Source: Bacteroidota bacterium
GTDB lineage: Bacteria; Bacteroidota; Rhodothermia; Balneolales; HLUCCA01
Direction of reading: 5' to 3'
Length of the DNA stretch: 64,000 nucleotides
NCBI GenBank assembly: GCA_020832235.1
Contig: JAFIEZ010000007.1
Coordinates: 434,001 to 498,000 of the forward strand
Part shown: in pieces, positions 18,597 to 28,163 of the stretch
Position numbering within the stretch: the first letter of the stretch is position 1
Layout of the letters: each line of letters opens with the position of its first letter
The notes under the pieces: generated by a model
Database searches by the model: none
What the model was told of the DNA's origin: nothing
What the model saw: the letters and a program-made list of their open reading frames with translations, nothing else
Position numbers and translations under genes: made by a program

Positions 18597-19985
18597 ATGA
18601 AAACATTAAAACCATCCAGGCTACGGTTCTTTTCCTTTGCAAGTATCATGCTTGCACTGGCATTTCTTATTGGTATGGATGCTGATCAGAATAATGATTA
18701 CAATCAGGACTATATACCTGCACCAGGGGCTGTGTATCTCATACATGTGGAAGGGCTAGTTGATAACGGACTCAACAAATACATTCAGCGCGGGCTGAGT
18801 CAGGCTTCTTCTAATGATGCTGCTGGTGTTATTCTACATATGGATACCTTTGGCGGATTAGTGGATGCGGCAGATAAAATTCGCAAGAACTTACTCGACT
18901 CTGATTTGACTATTGTATCATTTATAGATAAAAATGCCGCCTCTGCAGGCGCACTGATTGCCCTTGCTACAGACTCTATTTTCATGGCACCCGGTGCCTC
19001 TATAGGCGCTGCAACCGTCGTTGATGGCGCAGGATCCTACGCATCCGAGAAAATGCAAAGTTACATGCGTGGAATCATGCGTGCAACAGCTCAGGCTACG
19101 GGCCGCGATCCACGTCTGGCCGAAGCCATGGTAGATGAAAGAGTGGTGATTGAAGGGGTAGTAGAGGATGGTCAGTTACTAACGCTCAGCACCACCGAGG
19201 CAGTTGAGTTAGGCCTCGCCGATGGATCTTTTCGTACGGTAGACCAAATTATGGTTCACATGGGATGGGAAGACAAAGAACTCTTTGATTTTCAGGAGTT
19301 CTGGGCAGAGTCGGTATTACGCTTCCTGTCGAATCCGGTAATAACCAGCTTACTGATGCTCATGATGTTAGGAGGCCTGTGGTTCGAGTTACAATCACCC
19401 GGACTGGGTTTCCCCGGAGCAGTGTCGGCAATAGGTGCGTTACTATTTTTCGCGCCTCTTTATATCATGGGACTTGCGCAAAGCTGGGAAATTTTGCTAT
19501 TTGCTCTGGGGGTGGGCTTAATTCTGGTGGAAATATTTGTTTTACCGGGGTTTGGTGTGCCAGGTATTCTGGGAATATCATTGGTGCTCTTCAGTATGGG
19601 AATCTCTCTTATCGGTAATGTTGGACTCAGTTTCCCCGAAATGCATCAGGTTACCCAGGCTATTTGGACCATGGCTGTTACACTCATCCTGGGTGTTGCA
19701 ATGATATCATCAATGATTAGATACTTACCGGATAATAAGATGTTCAATAAATTAGTTCTGGCCGATCAAACCGACAGAAATCACGGATATACGTCTTCAG
19801 ATTCCAAAGATGACTTACTTGGACTGGAAGGTGTAGCTATAACCTCGCTCAGACCATCAGGAACGGTGCTGATACAAGACCGCCGAATAGATGTGGTGTC
19901 TGTCGGCGAATTTATCGAAAAAGGCGCTCACGTAAAAGTGGTAGATACCAGCGGCACGAGGGTTATGGTTAATCGACTAGGTTAA
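18597..19985 (+). CDS. nfeD: NfeD-type membrane serine protease
   Basis: A long NfeD protein (462 residues from the ATG at 18597; an in-frame TTG lies 9 nt earlier). It has an N-terminal signal or anchor helix, then a ClpP-like protease domain. The probable Ser-Lys dyad is the Ser in KNAASAGALIALA and the Lys in YASEKMQSY, as in archaeal 1510-N stomatin-specific proteases. About four transmembrane helices and a C-terminal OB-like NfeD domain (DLLGLEGVAITSLRPSG, HVKVVDTSGTRVMVNRLG) follow. The floA gene follows after 89 nt, the usual pairing of NfeD with a flotillin or stomatin. Confidence 0.93.
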   Translation: MKTLKPSRLRFFSFASIMLALAFLIGMDADQNNDYNQDYIPAPGAVYLIHVEGLVDNGLNKYIQRGLSQASSNDAAGVILHMDTFGGLVDAADKIRKNLLDSDLTIVSFIDKNAASAGALIALATDSIFMAPGASIGAATVVDGAGSYASEKMQSYMRGIMRATAQATGRDPRLAEAMVDERVVIEGVVEDGQLLTLSTTEAVELGLADGSFRTVDQIMVHMGWEDKELFDFQEFWAESVLRFLSNPVITSLLMLMMLGGLWFELQSPGLGFPGAVSAIGALLFFAPLYIMGLAQSWEILLFALGVGLILVEIFVLPGFGVPGILGISLVLFSMGISLIGNVGLSFPEMHQVTQAIWTMAVTLILGVAMISSMIRYLPDNKMFNKLVLADQTDRNHGYTSSDSKDDLLGLEGVAITSLRPSGTVLIQDRRIDVVSVGEFIEKGAHVKVVDTSGTRVMVNRLG

Positions 19986-20074
19986 TCAAATTACACGGTT
20001 TCATTTTTTATCTGATATCGGTTGGCTTATATTCCAATCGTAACAACTAACTAACGTACATACAAAACATTACT

Positions 20075-21094
20075 ATGGAAGCATATTTCGGTTTAGGGGT
20101 AATCGCTACGATTGTCCTGGCCATATTTATTTTCTTTTATTTCGTGCCACTGGGACTGTGGGTAACTGCATACTTCTCAGGGGTAAAACTTTCTATTCTC
20201 CGCGATTTGGTAGGGATGCGTCTGAGAAAGGTAGCTCCGGGCCCAATCGTTAAGGCATCAATTACTGCTAGTAAAGCAGGTCTTGATATTGATATCGGCA
20301 AGCTGGAAGCTCATTATCTGGCAGGTGGAAATGTTCACAAGGTTGTTATGGCCTTGATTTCGGCTGATAAGGCGAATTTGGGATTAACGTTTGAACGTGC
20401 TGCGGCAATTGATCTTGCTGGTCGTGATGTATTTGAAGCTGTTCAGATTTCAGTAAACCCTAAAGTAATTGAAACACCAGCTATTACCGCACTTGCAAAA
20501 GATGGTATTCAGGTAAGAGCAGTTGCAAGAGTTACTGTACGTGCCAATCTGGACAGACTTGTTGGTGGTGCTACAGAGGAAACCATTCTGGCCCGTGTGG
20601 GTGAAGGTATTGTAACTACTGTTGGTTCTTCTGCCGACCATAAAGCTGTACTTGAAAATCCGGACAATATTTCAAAAGTAGTATTAAGTAAGGGTCTAGA
20701 CAGCGGTACAGCCTTTGAAATTCTTTCGATAGATATCGCTGATGTAGACGTTGGTGACAACATTGGTGCTAAGCTGCAGACAGATCAAGCTGAAGCTGAC
20801 CTTAAAGTAGCTCGAGCTAAAGCCGAAGAACGTCGTGCAATGGCCGTTGCCGAAGAGCAGGAAAACAAGTCGAAGACGCAACTCATGCGTGCTCTTGTAA
20901 CTGAAGCGGAAGCGGAAGTACCTAAAGCTATTGCTGAGGCATTTCGTACTGGTAAACTTGGTGTTATGGATTATTACAACATGAAAAATGTTATGGCCGA
21001 CACCGATATGCGTGAGTCTATTGCATCATCAGGGAGTGATGCGAAATCGAAAAGTGATGCAGATGCAGAAGCTTCTACCCGAAGCAAAAAATAA
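20075..21094 (+). CDS. floA: Flotillin-like protein FloA
   Basis: A membrane scaffold of the SPFH superfamily linked to functional membrane microdomains. Length is 339 residues. A long N-terminal hydrophobic hairpin (residues ~5-30) is followed by the FloA-specific region ([32 protein letters not shown]) and the SPFH domain. A charged coiled-coil ([20 protein letters not shown]) and a Ser/Lys-rich tail end the protein. It pairs with nfeD upstream, the known gene order. A strong terminator follows 19 nt after the stop. Confidence 0.95.
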   Translation: MEAYFGLGVIATIVLAIFIFFYFVPLGLWVTAYFSGVKLSILRDLVGMRLRKVAPGPIVKASITASKAGLDIDIGKLEAHYLAGGNVHKVVMALISADKANLGLTFERAAAIDLAGRDVFEAVQISVNPKVIETPAITALAKDGIQVRAVARVTVRANLDRLVGGATEETILARVGEGIVTTVGSSADHKAVLENPDNISKVVLSKGLDSGTAFEILSIDIADVDVGDNIGAKLQTDQAEADLKVARAKAEERRAMAVAEEQENKSKTQLMRALVTEAEAEVPKAIAEAFRTGKLGVMDYYNMKNVMADTDMRESIASSGSDAKSKSDADAEASTRSKK

Positions 21095-21113
21095 TCTGAT
21101 GCTAATCAAATGT

Positions 21114-21149
21114 AAAAAGCCCCCGTTCATCACTGTACGGGGGCTTTTT
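21114..21149. terminator. Strong bidirectional terminator after floA
   Basis: A perfect 13-bp stem (AAAAAGCCCCCGT / ACGGGGGCTTTTT) with a 10-nt loop. The A and T flanks allow it to serve both floA and the convergent saccharopine-dehydrogenase-like gene. Confidence 0.92.
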
Positions 21150-21201
21150 TATTTAATATCAACTCGTCACGATGAATAGTACTAAGGAGAAAAAGTTGTT
21201 A

Positions 21202-22362
21202 TCAACGTAACGTATTCTCGGTAACATTCAGCTCCATTCCATGTTTACACATAAAGTCTATATAGGCTTTATTGTCCACCAATAGCTCAGGTACATAAGC
21301 TCCTCCAATCGTATCTGTTTTTGCTTGCCCGGCAAATAGGGCTGTTTTTACGGCCGACATGGCTGTGCATGCCATCATAGCAGAAGTTTCACGCAATGCA
21401 TTATGTGCAAGATTCAGCTCGTAATTTTTTCTGACAGTTTTGTCACCAATTTTGCCGGTAATTGTTACGTTTGCCAAAACCGTATCCTCTGTACTATGAG
21501 GTAGGAATTTACTTAATTGACGAATCAGCAAATCTTTGTAGGTAAGCGATGATTGTATGTCAATAATTTGCTCGGAATCAAATCCAAGCTCGAAAAATGC
21601 CTTTATTATATCGCGATGACCGGGGTACCGCAAGGACTTAAAACTAAACTCATCCACTTTTCCTTTTAGGTGTTGTGCAAGCATCAAAGCAATACCACTG
21701 GTGTAAAATGCCTCCAGCTCTTCGAGTTCAGGTCTGGACTCGAATGTGAATCGTTCATAACCATCCAACGCATTTTTCTGCTTTAATTCACCGTTTTCTA
21801 TCACAGAAACCTTATTCAAATACTCATTAACTAGACCGACTGGAGAGAAGCTAAGATGAAAATTCAGTGGTGGCTTAGGTTTCATCGGTAGTGCCGCCGC
21901 ATACATATGCATAGATGTGACCTCATCAAACGATTCAAATGCGTACATACCAAGGATATTGACAAGACCCGGTGCGAAACCTGCTCCCGGCACCACATAA
22001 ATATTACGTTCTCTGGCCGCCTCATTTAAAGTAAATTGTTCTTGCAGAGTCTTGTCATCGCCACCCAGATCAACATAATTAATTCCTGCCTTCACAGTCA
22101 GGGCGGCCATCTTGTAATTCTGAGTGTAAGGCAGAGCAGAAATAACGCAGTTATACCCCTTTATTAAGCTGAGTATAGACAGTTCTTTGTCCATACTTAC
22201 ACGGTGTACACGCAATTTAGGGCTCTCAGCTCGCTCCTCTAGTTCATCAAGCTGATGCCCATTTTTGTCAATAACAATGATAGATTTTACCGAAGGTTCA
22301 TTAATCAGCAGATTTGTAATAGCGGTGCCTGCTGCACCGGCTCCGATAACGGCGATTTTCAT
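21202..22362 (-). CDS. Saccharopine dehydrogenase family oxidoreductase
   Basis: A 386-residue NAD(P)-dependent oxidoreductase. The N-terminus has a Rossmann motif GAGAAGTAITN, then VISALPYTQNYKMAALTVKA and GINYVDLGGD, which are typical of saccharopine dehydrogenase-like enzymes. GAGFAPGLVNILGMYA begins the catalytic domain. Members include saccharopine reductase, lysine 6-dehydrogenase and carboxynorspermidine dehydrogenase, and I cannot choose between them from sequence. It stands alone, convergent with floA and divergent from ssrA. Confidence 0.82.
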   Translation of the reverse strand: MKIAVIGAGAAGTAITNLLINEPSVKSIIVIDKNGHQLDELEERAESPKLRVHRVSMDKELSILSLIKGYNCVISALPYTQNYKMAALTVKAGINYVDLGGDDKTLQEQFTLNEAARERNIYVVPGAGFAPGLVNILGMYAFESFDEVTSMHMYAAALPMKPKPPLNFHLSFSPVGLVNEYLNKVSVIENGELKQKNALDGYERFTFESRPELEELEAFYTSGIALMLAQHLKGKVDEFSFKSLRYPGHRDIIKAFFELGFDSEQIIDIQSSLTYKDLLIRQLSKFLPHSTEDTVLANVTITGKIGDKTVRKNYELNLAHNALRETSAMMACTAMSAVKTALFAGQAKTDTIGGAYVPELLVDNKAYIDFMCKHGMELNVTENTLR

Positions 22363-22491
22363 CCCTAAAATGTTTGATTTCTAATAAGCAATTCGTTCAC
22401 ACGATAACCAATTTACGAAAAAAGAAGCCCATATTAGATTTAGCATGGAAATAAAGTGCATTAACACAACGTTTAATGGTTATAAAATGCG

Positions 22492-22499
22492 TATTTTTG
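22492..22499 (+). promoter_or_regulatory. Candidate -7 box of the ssrA promoter
   Basis: TATTTTTG fits the Bacteroidota -7 consensus TAnnTTTG and sits 20 nt before the mature tmRNA 5' end, a plausible distance with short 5' processing. No clear TTG -33 element is visible at the expected spacing. Confidence 0.45.
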
Positions 22500-22519
22500 T
22501 GCATGTTCATTGACTTAAT

Positions 22520-22884
<365 letters not shown>

Positions 22885-22890
22885 CAAAAG

Positions 22891-22923
22891 AAGCATTTCA
22901 TGATTTCGTGGAATGCTTTTTTT
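22891..22923 (+). terminator. Intrinsic terminator of ssrA
   Basis: A 10-bp stem (AAGCATTTCA / TGGAATGCTT, one G-T pair) followed directly by a run of T. It begins 7 nt after the mature tmRNA 3' end. Confidence 0.85.
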
Positions 22924-23120
22924 GCATGAACTCTTCTCAGTAGTATTCTGCGCTTACATTTTGTACAAAAAGAAAAAAATGCAAGGCTTGTTTCAAGTAA
23001 AAAGAATACGCAAATACCTGAATATCTAGTAAATTGAAGATTAGATCAGGGAATACATTGCCGTTGGCAAAATGAACAGCAGTCAGGGAAAATATTTAAG
23101 GGAAATAACATTACAGAATT

Positions 23121-24050
23121 ATGATTAGAGAAATCGAATATCCAGACGTCGAAATCAATGTAGTTCGAGCCAAGGAACCCGTTGAAGCAACCATTCTCGA
23201 AAACTATATCGCAACAGCTGCAGGCTCACCAAACTTTATCCGCCACATAACCTTCGACTTACGTAATACCCCTCTGGAAGGTAAATTTGTTGCGGGTCAA
23301 TCCATCGGCGTGATTCCCGAAGGTGTTGATGAAAAAGGGAAGCCACATAAAGTTCGGTTATATTCCGTTTCTTCACCATCAAAAGGTGAAAATGGCGAAG
23401 CACATCTGGTATCTACTACAGTTAAAAGAGTGATAGACGAACATTGGGAAACACAGGAAATATACACCGGAACCTGTTCGAATTATATTTCAAGTCTCAA
23501 ACCCGGTTCTAAAGTGAAAGTCACCGGTCCCAGTGGTAAGCGTTTCATTCTCCCCAAAAATCCACAAGAATACAATTATCTTTTTTTCGCGGCAGGAACG
23601 GGTGTCGCACCATTCAGAGGAATGGTAATGGACTTAATGGATGCTGGTTCTACTAATGACATTGCATTAATATTTGGTTGCCCATATAGAACCGATTTAC
23701 TTTACAAGAGCTATTTTGAGGATCTCAATACCAAGATACCTAATTTCCATTATCTAAAGTCTGTATCAAGAGAGGAACCCAGAGGAGATGGATCTAAATA
23801 TTATGTTCAATATCAGCTAATTGATAATCGCGAACTTATCGAGCCCATATTAAAAAAAGATAACACCATCATCTATGTATGTGGACTGAAAGGTATGGAA
23901 ACAGGTATCTATCAAATTCTAGCACAGCAGGGCTATCTGGATTACCTGAGAGTTTCTGATGATTTGCTTACCAAAGATCCTTCAACGTGGTCTTGGGACG
24001 ATATTAAAACCCTGAAGCCGTCCGATAGAATGCATGTAGAGGTATACTAA
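23121..24050 (+). CDS. Plant-type ferredoxin-NADP+ reductase
   Basis: A 309-residue FAD enzyme moving electrons between ferredoxin or flavodoxin and NADP(H). The motifs are those of the plastid/cyanobacterial FNR class rather than the bacterial Fpr or thioredoxin-reductase-like classes. They are RLYSVSS at 79-85 (flavin), GTCS at 117-120, AGTGVAPFRG at 158-167, CGLKGME at 254-260 (NADP), and a C-terminal Tyr309 in HVEVY, the residue that stacks on the flavin in plant FNR. There is no transit peptide or phycobilisome domain. It has its own upstream region after ssrA, and its terminator lies inside the convergent yihY gene. A photosynthetic role is not implied; NADPH-to-ferredoxin flow is more likely. 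Confidence 0.93.
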   Translation: MIREIEYPDVEINVVRAKEPVEATILENYIATAAGSPNFIRHITFDLRNTPLEGKFVAGQSIGVIPEGVDEKGKPHKVRLYSVSSPSKGENGEAHLVSTTVKRVIDEHWETQEIYTGTCSNYISSLKPGSKVKVTGPSGKRFILPKNPQEYNYLFFAAGTGVAPFRGMVMDLMDAGSTNDIALIFGCPYRTDLLYKSYFEDLNTKIPNFHYLKSVSREEPRGDGSKYYVQYQLIDNRELIEPILKKDNTIIYVCGLKGMETGIYQILAQQGYLDYLRVSDDLLTKDPSTWSWDDIKTLKPSDRMHVEVY

Positions 24051-24052
24051 GC

Positions 24053-25108
24053 TTACGCTATTGGGTTTTGCTCGGAGTTTCTATCAGAGCTTCTGTCTGT
24101 CAAAGGCCTGGCAAGTTTGCCGGGCTTTTGCGTTTTATGTAATCTGTTTTTCTTTACCCTTGCATGTTTTGGTACACCAAAGCCTTTTCCAAATGTAATG
24201 GTGTATTGGTGGGTGAATTCAGCACCTAAAAAAACAGTCATGGAGTTATAATATATCCATATAAGGAATACAACAAATGTTCCAGCCGCGCCATAAGTAC
24301 TTCCAATATTGCCTGTCCCAAGATATTTCGTGATCAAAAATCTGCCCAGCAAAAAAAGTAATGTAGTAACAGTTGCACCTACCAGGGCGTCGGACCACGA
24401 CAGTTTAATATCAGGTAACATTTTAAAAATAGTGGCAAACAGGAAAATCGTCGTGACCATAAAGATGCTGTAGTTTATCCAACTAATCAGTCCGATACCG
24501 CTTGGGAGTAATTCTTCTAAGTTTACGCCAATTATGGCTATGACGGCATCCAGAGTAAGCGTTAGAACGAGAATGGTGGCAAGCAATAGAACAATCAGCA
24601 ATGCAGTAAACCTTGATATCAAGAACTGCTTTACAGACTGACCTTCTCTTGTTTCTACATTCCAAATGGTATTTAGCGAGCTTTTTAACTGAGCTATAAC
24701 GGTAGTCGATGTAAATAATATTGTGCCTATACCTACAACGGTAGCAAGGATACCGCTAAAAGGTTTATCGGCATTAGAAACAATACTCTCAATAACACTG
24801 GCCGCTTCAGGACCAATAAGATCTTCCAAAAAACCAGCCAGTTGCCCCGTAGCAGCCGACTCCCCAAAAAAAACTCCAGACAACGCAATAATAATTAACA
24901 GTAGAGGGGCCAGAGAAAAGATTGTGTAAAAAGCTAAGGCCGCCCCATGCAACGGAATTTCATCATTTATCCAGTTCTTAAATGTGTTTATGATTACCGA
25001 TATGGCTTTTTCTATAACACGAATAATCCTGAGCGCTTTAAACTCACCGTATCGGGCCATAAGCCAGTCTACAAAGCGTCCAATTAAACGTTGCATCAGA
25101 TTGGGCAT
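24053..25108 (-). CDS. YihY/BrkB family inner-membrane protein
   Basis: A 351-residue polytopic protein with about six transmembrane helices. Family marks are DEIPLHGAALAFYTIFSLAPLL near residue 50, followed by a helical lumenal region, SSLNTIWNVE and YGAAGTFVVFLIWIYYNSMTVFLGAEF in the last helices. A basic, low-complexity cytoplasmic tail of ~50 residues ends it. The family was once called ribonuclease BN, a role now assigned to another protein; its real function is unresolved. It is the last gene of a five-gene minus-strand run and starts 2 nt after the aminotransferase stop. Confidence 0.92.
   Translation of the reverse strand: MPNLMQRLIGRFVDWLMARYGEFKALRIIRVIEKAISVIINTFKNWINDEIPLHGAALAFYTIFSLAPLLLIIIALSGVFFGESAATGQLAGFLEDLIGPEAASVIESIVSNADKPFSGILATVVGIGTILFTSTTVIAQLKSSLNTIWNVETREGQSVKQFLISRFTALLIVLLLATILVLTLTLDAVIAIIGVNLEELLPSGIGLISWINYSIFMVTTIFLFATIFKMLPDIKLSWSDALVGATVTTLLFLLGRFLITKYLGTGNIGSTYGAAGTFVVFLIWIYYNSMTVFLGAEFTHQYTITFGKGFGVPKHARVKKNRLHKTQKPGKLARPLTDRSSDRNSEQNPIA
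24102..24129 (+). terminator. FNR terminator embedded in convergent gene
   Basis: An 8-bp GC-rich stem (GCCTGGCA / TGCCGGGC, one T-G pair), extended by A-T pairs, with loop AGTT and a 3' TTTT. It starts 52 nt after the FNR stop, within the C-terminal codons of the opposing yihY gene. Confidence 0.75.
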
Positions 25109-25110
25109 AT

Positions 25111-26289
25111 CTAATTATCCCATTTATTCAAAGTATGATTCACGATATCAACAGCAGCATCAATATCCGAAACACTATTATAAAAGTGCGGTGAAAACCT
25201 GAGCTTACCCGCTCGATGCGATACTGTTAGGTGTAGTTTTTTTAACGCTTCAACTAAGATGTCTCCATTTAGATTGTCAGGTAAATTGAAGGTTAATATA
25301 CCCGTTCTCTCGGTATGAGTACCATCTGTAAATAACGTTAGATCAGGTACGCCTATATTTTTTGCTATACGATCTGTCAATGCCAACAAGTGAGCATGTA
25401 TATGCTCTATTCCAATTTCCAAAAAGGGATCAAGAGATGCGTTGAGGGCGTAAATACCGGGTACATTCAAACCACCTAATTCAAATTTTCTTGCTGTCTT
25501 ATTCAGACCTTGCTCGTAATTAAATAAGTCCCATGGTGTTTCAACAGACAGCCATCCTACATAAGAGGGGCTTATTGCGTTCATTAATTCTTCACTTAAA
25601 TAAACAAAACCGATGCCCATTGGAGCCATCAGCCATTTTAGACCACCAGAAACCAACCCGTGTATTTGCATATCCTGTACATCCACGGGGGAGTTACCCA
25701 TTGCTTGTATCCCATCTACGATGAGCCATTTGTTTTGATCGGCACAGACCTCTCCAAGTTTTTTCAAATTTATACGGTATCCACTCAAAAACTGAACGGC
25801 ACTTACGCCGACAAGCCTGTCAGTGTTGTGCATCGCATTCACTAAATCTTCACTGGTTATTTTACCGTTTATTGCCGGAGCAAAACGCACGTTGACGCCG
25901 CGTGCTCTCAAATTTTGATAGGGGTAAACATTTGAAGGAAACTCGGCATCGTTTAGTAATACAGAATCGCCTGGTGACCAATTTAACCCGGCTGCAATCA
26001 AATTTATACCTTCAGAGGTATTCGTTACAAAAGCTATTTGGTCGGATGAAGGTGCATTAATAAGTTTTGCAATTTTTTTTCTGGCCTGCTCTATGATATC
26101 TGAATCAATCATGAACGATTCAATAACACCACGATTACGCTCTCTCAGATGCTCGTTGATACTATTGTTAACCCTGTTGGAAAGTACACCGAAGGCAGCA
26201 TGATTTAAGTAATAGTGGGGCTGATCAAGGTGCGGAAATTCTTGTCGGTATGTATTTAGTACTTCATCTGGCAAAAATTCAGGTTTCAT
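25111..26289 (-). CDS. Class V aminotransferase-fold PLP enzyme
   Basis: A 392-residue PLP enzyme of the cysteine desulfurase/isopenicillin N epimerase-like group. The PLP lysine is Lys218 in VSGGLKWLMAP, and the cofactor-binding Asp192 is in IVDGIQAMG. NHAAFG near residue 30 and FVTNTSEGINLIA at 87-99 are the substrate and phosphate regions. I see no desulfurase-type cysteine loop near the C-terminus, so IscS-like activity is unlikely. The reaction could be epimerisation, lyase or transamination. Its start overlaps the deacylase gene by 11 nt, so it is translationally linked to the rimB-rimK-deacylase set. Confidence 0.87.
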   Translation of the reverse strand: MKPEFLPDEVLNTYRQEFPHLDQPHYYLNHAAFGVLSNRVNNSINEHLRERNRGVIESFMIDSDIIEQARKKIAKLINAPSSDQIAFVTNTSEGINLIAAGLNWSPGDSVLLNDAEFPSNVYPYQNLRARGVNVRFAPAINGKITSEDLVNAMHNTDRLVGVSAVQFLSGYRINLKKLGEVCADQNKWLIVDGIQAMGNSPVDVQDMQIHGLVSGGLKWLMAPMGIGFVYLSEELMNAISPSYVGWLSVETPWDLFNYEQGLNKTARKFELGGLNVPGIYALNASLDPFLEIGIEHIHAHLLALTDRIAKNIGVPDLTLFTDGTHTERTGILTFNLPDNLNGDILVEALKKLHLTVSHRAGKLRFSPHFYNSVSDIDAAVDIVNHTLNKWDN

Positions 26290-27253
26290 TCGTGGATGTT
26301 TTTTTTAGTTCATATTTATGACCTAAGTGCACAACGGCATCACCTGCACTAACCACGGGCGATCTGCTCAGACCAACAATGTAACCGTTTACAGGCGATT
26401 TTAATACAACATTTGTTTCGCCGTAGGGATCAGTTACGCTGCCAACAGTTTGCCCACGGGTTACTTTGTCGCCGGGAAGTAGTGTGGTTCTGAATAAACC
26501 TGAAACCTTTGCACGAATCCAGCTGTGTTTTTCAAAAATTCGTGGTTTGACGGGTATATCTGGTGCATCATCTATCATGTTTAGGCTTTTCATGAGGCGT
26601 AACGTCCCATCAATTCCACATTGAATAGAAGGTTCATCGAAACGTAACGACTCACCGCCCTCATAAACGATGATAGATTTTCCCCTGCGTTGTGCCGCTT
26701 TACGAAATGATTTGTCAATGAGAGCGGAGTTTATAATGAAAGGAGCTCCAAAGGCTTTCGCCAGTTCAAGGTTCATTGCGTGTGAAAGTACACATCGAAT
26801 TTGTGGATAGTTATCTTTACTGGCACCTCCAGTATGAAAATCTATACCGTAGTCAGCTAATGGCAGTATCTGGTTTACTATAACATGTGCAACCCTGCTG
26901 GCAAGAGAACCGGTTTTGCTGCCCGGAAATGACCTGTTAAGGTCTTTCCCGTCAGGAAGGTATCGCTCCTGCTGCAGGAATCCGTAAATATTCACTATGG
27001 GTACAGCAATTACTGTTCCACGTTGCGGACTTACCATTGAATCACTAATAAGACGCCTGACGATTTCAATACCGTTAGTCTCATTACCGTGTAAACCTGC
27101 TGTAAGCAGAAGAACGGGCCCGTCATTAACGGATCTGGAAACATATACAGGCAAATCAATAACCGTATGCGTGGGTAACTTGGCAACTCTTAGATTGTAG
27201 TATTTGCTTTCGCCAGGTACTATCACTTTTCCGTTTAATGCCATTTCTCGCAT
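26279..27253 (-). CDS. Succinylglutamate desuccinylase/aspartoacylase family protein
   Basis: A 324-residue zinc carboxypeptidase-fold deacylase (M14-like AstE/AspA group). The ATG at 27253 lies 1 nt after the rimK stop and has GGTGGGA upstream, so I prefer it to the first in-frame candidate at 27295. Zinc ligands appear in LTAGLHGNETNG and in DYGIDFHTGG. EGGESLRF is near the catalytic region. The C-terminal ~90 residues form a barrel-sandwich-like beta domain (KVSGLFRTTLLPGDKVTRGQ, SPVNGYIVGLSRSP). These proteins recur beside rimK in many bacteria, where they are suspected to act on the same amino-acid modification. The substrate is unknown. Confidence 0.88.
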   Translation of the reverse strand: MREMALNGKVIVPGESKYYNLRVAKLPTHTVIDLPVYVSRSVNDGPVLLLTAGLHGNETNGIEIVRRLISDSMVSPQRGTVIAVPIVNIYGFLQQERYLPDGKDLNRSFPGSKTGSLASRVAHVIVNQILPLADYGIDFHTGGASKDNYPQIRCVLSHAMNLELAKAFGAPFIINSALIDKSFRKAAQRRGKSIIVYEGGESLRFDEPSIQCGIDGTLRLMKSLNMIDDAPDIPVKPRIFEKHSWIRAKVSGLFRTTLLPGDKVTRGQTVGSVTDPYGETNVVLKSPVNGYIVGLSRSPVVSAGDAVVHLGHKYELKKTSTNET

Positions 27254-27254
27254 T

Positions 27255-28163
27255 TCAGACTCCCACCTTATCTTTCCGTTTCTTTTTGTTACCACCGTTT
27301 CGTTCTATGTATTCTATGATTGATCCGGCGATATCAAGTCCCGTAGCTTTTTCAATTCCTTCGAGCCCGGGGGAGGAGTTAACTTCCAGTACTAGAGGGC
27401 CGCGATTACTTCTGACCATATCAACCCCCGCAATGTTAAGACCAAGTGCCTTTGCAGCCTTTAATGCGGTAATGCGCTCCTTATTGGTGAGTTTAACAAC
27501 ACTTGCTGAACCACCGCGATGAAGATTTGAACGGAAGTCACCCTCGGCGCCTTTACGCTGCATGGCTCCAACAACCTTACCATCTACAATAAATGCACGC
27601 ACATCCGTACCATTTGATTCTTTAATAAACTCTTGAATAAGTATGTTGGTTTTTAACCCATAAAATGCCTCTAAAACCGACTGGGCAGCTTTCTTTGTTT
27701 CTGCCAGTACCACGCCAATTCCCTGTGTACCCTCCAGTAATTTGATTACAACCGGCACCCCTCCAACCATACGAATCAGGTCGTCCGTATCATGCGCACT
27801 ACGCGCAAATCCGGTTATCGGCATACCAATTCCAGCCCGGGCTAGCAATTGCATGCTTCGAAGCTTATCGCGCGATCGTGCAATAGCCTGCGATTCGTTG
27901 GCGGTAAATACATGCATCATTTCAAACTGACGCACAATAGCAGAACCATAAAATGTAACAGAGGCTCCAACACGTGGTATAATTCCATCAACATCCTCAA
28001 TAGCCTCGCCGTTGTAGTGAATTGTAGGATTGCCTTGTTCAATGGCTACGTAACATTTTAAATGATCCAGAACCAGAACGGTATGTCCGCGTTGCTGCCC
28101 GGCTTCAACCAGTCGACGTGTAGAATATAGGTTTGAATTCCTGGAAAGAACTACAATTTTCAT
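27255..28163 (-). CDS. rimK: RimK-type ATP-grasp ligase
   Basis: A 302-residue ATP-grasp enzyme. In E. coli RimK adds glutamate to the C-terminus of ribosomal protein S6. The N-terminal domain starts [21 protein letters not shown]-grasp motifs are [58 protein letters not shown] and [20 protein letters not shown]. The C-terminus is Lys-rich. It overlaps rimB by 4 nt (ATGA) and is followed at once by the deacylase gene. Whether the target here is S6 or another acceptor cannot be told from the window. Confidence 0.93.
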   Translation of the reverse strand: MKIVVLSRNSNLYSTRRLVEAGQQRGHTVLVLDHLKCYVAIEQGNPTIHYNGEAIEDVDGIIPRVGASVTFYGSAIVRQFEMMHVFTANESQAIARSRDKLRSMQLLARAGIGMPITGFARSAHDTDDLIRMVGGVPVVIKLLEGTQGIGVVLAETKKAAQSVLEAFYGLKTNILIQEFIKESNGTDVRAFIVDGKVVGAMQRKGAEGDFRSNLHRGGSASVVKLTNKERITALKAAKALGLNIAGVDMVRSNRGPLVLEVNSSPGLEGIEKATGLDIAGSIIEYIERNGGNKKKRKDKVGV

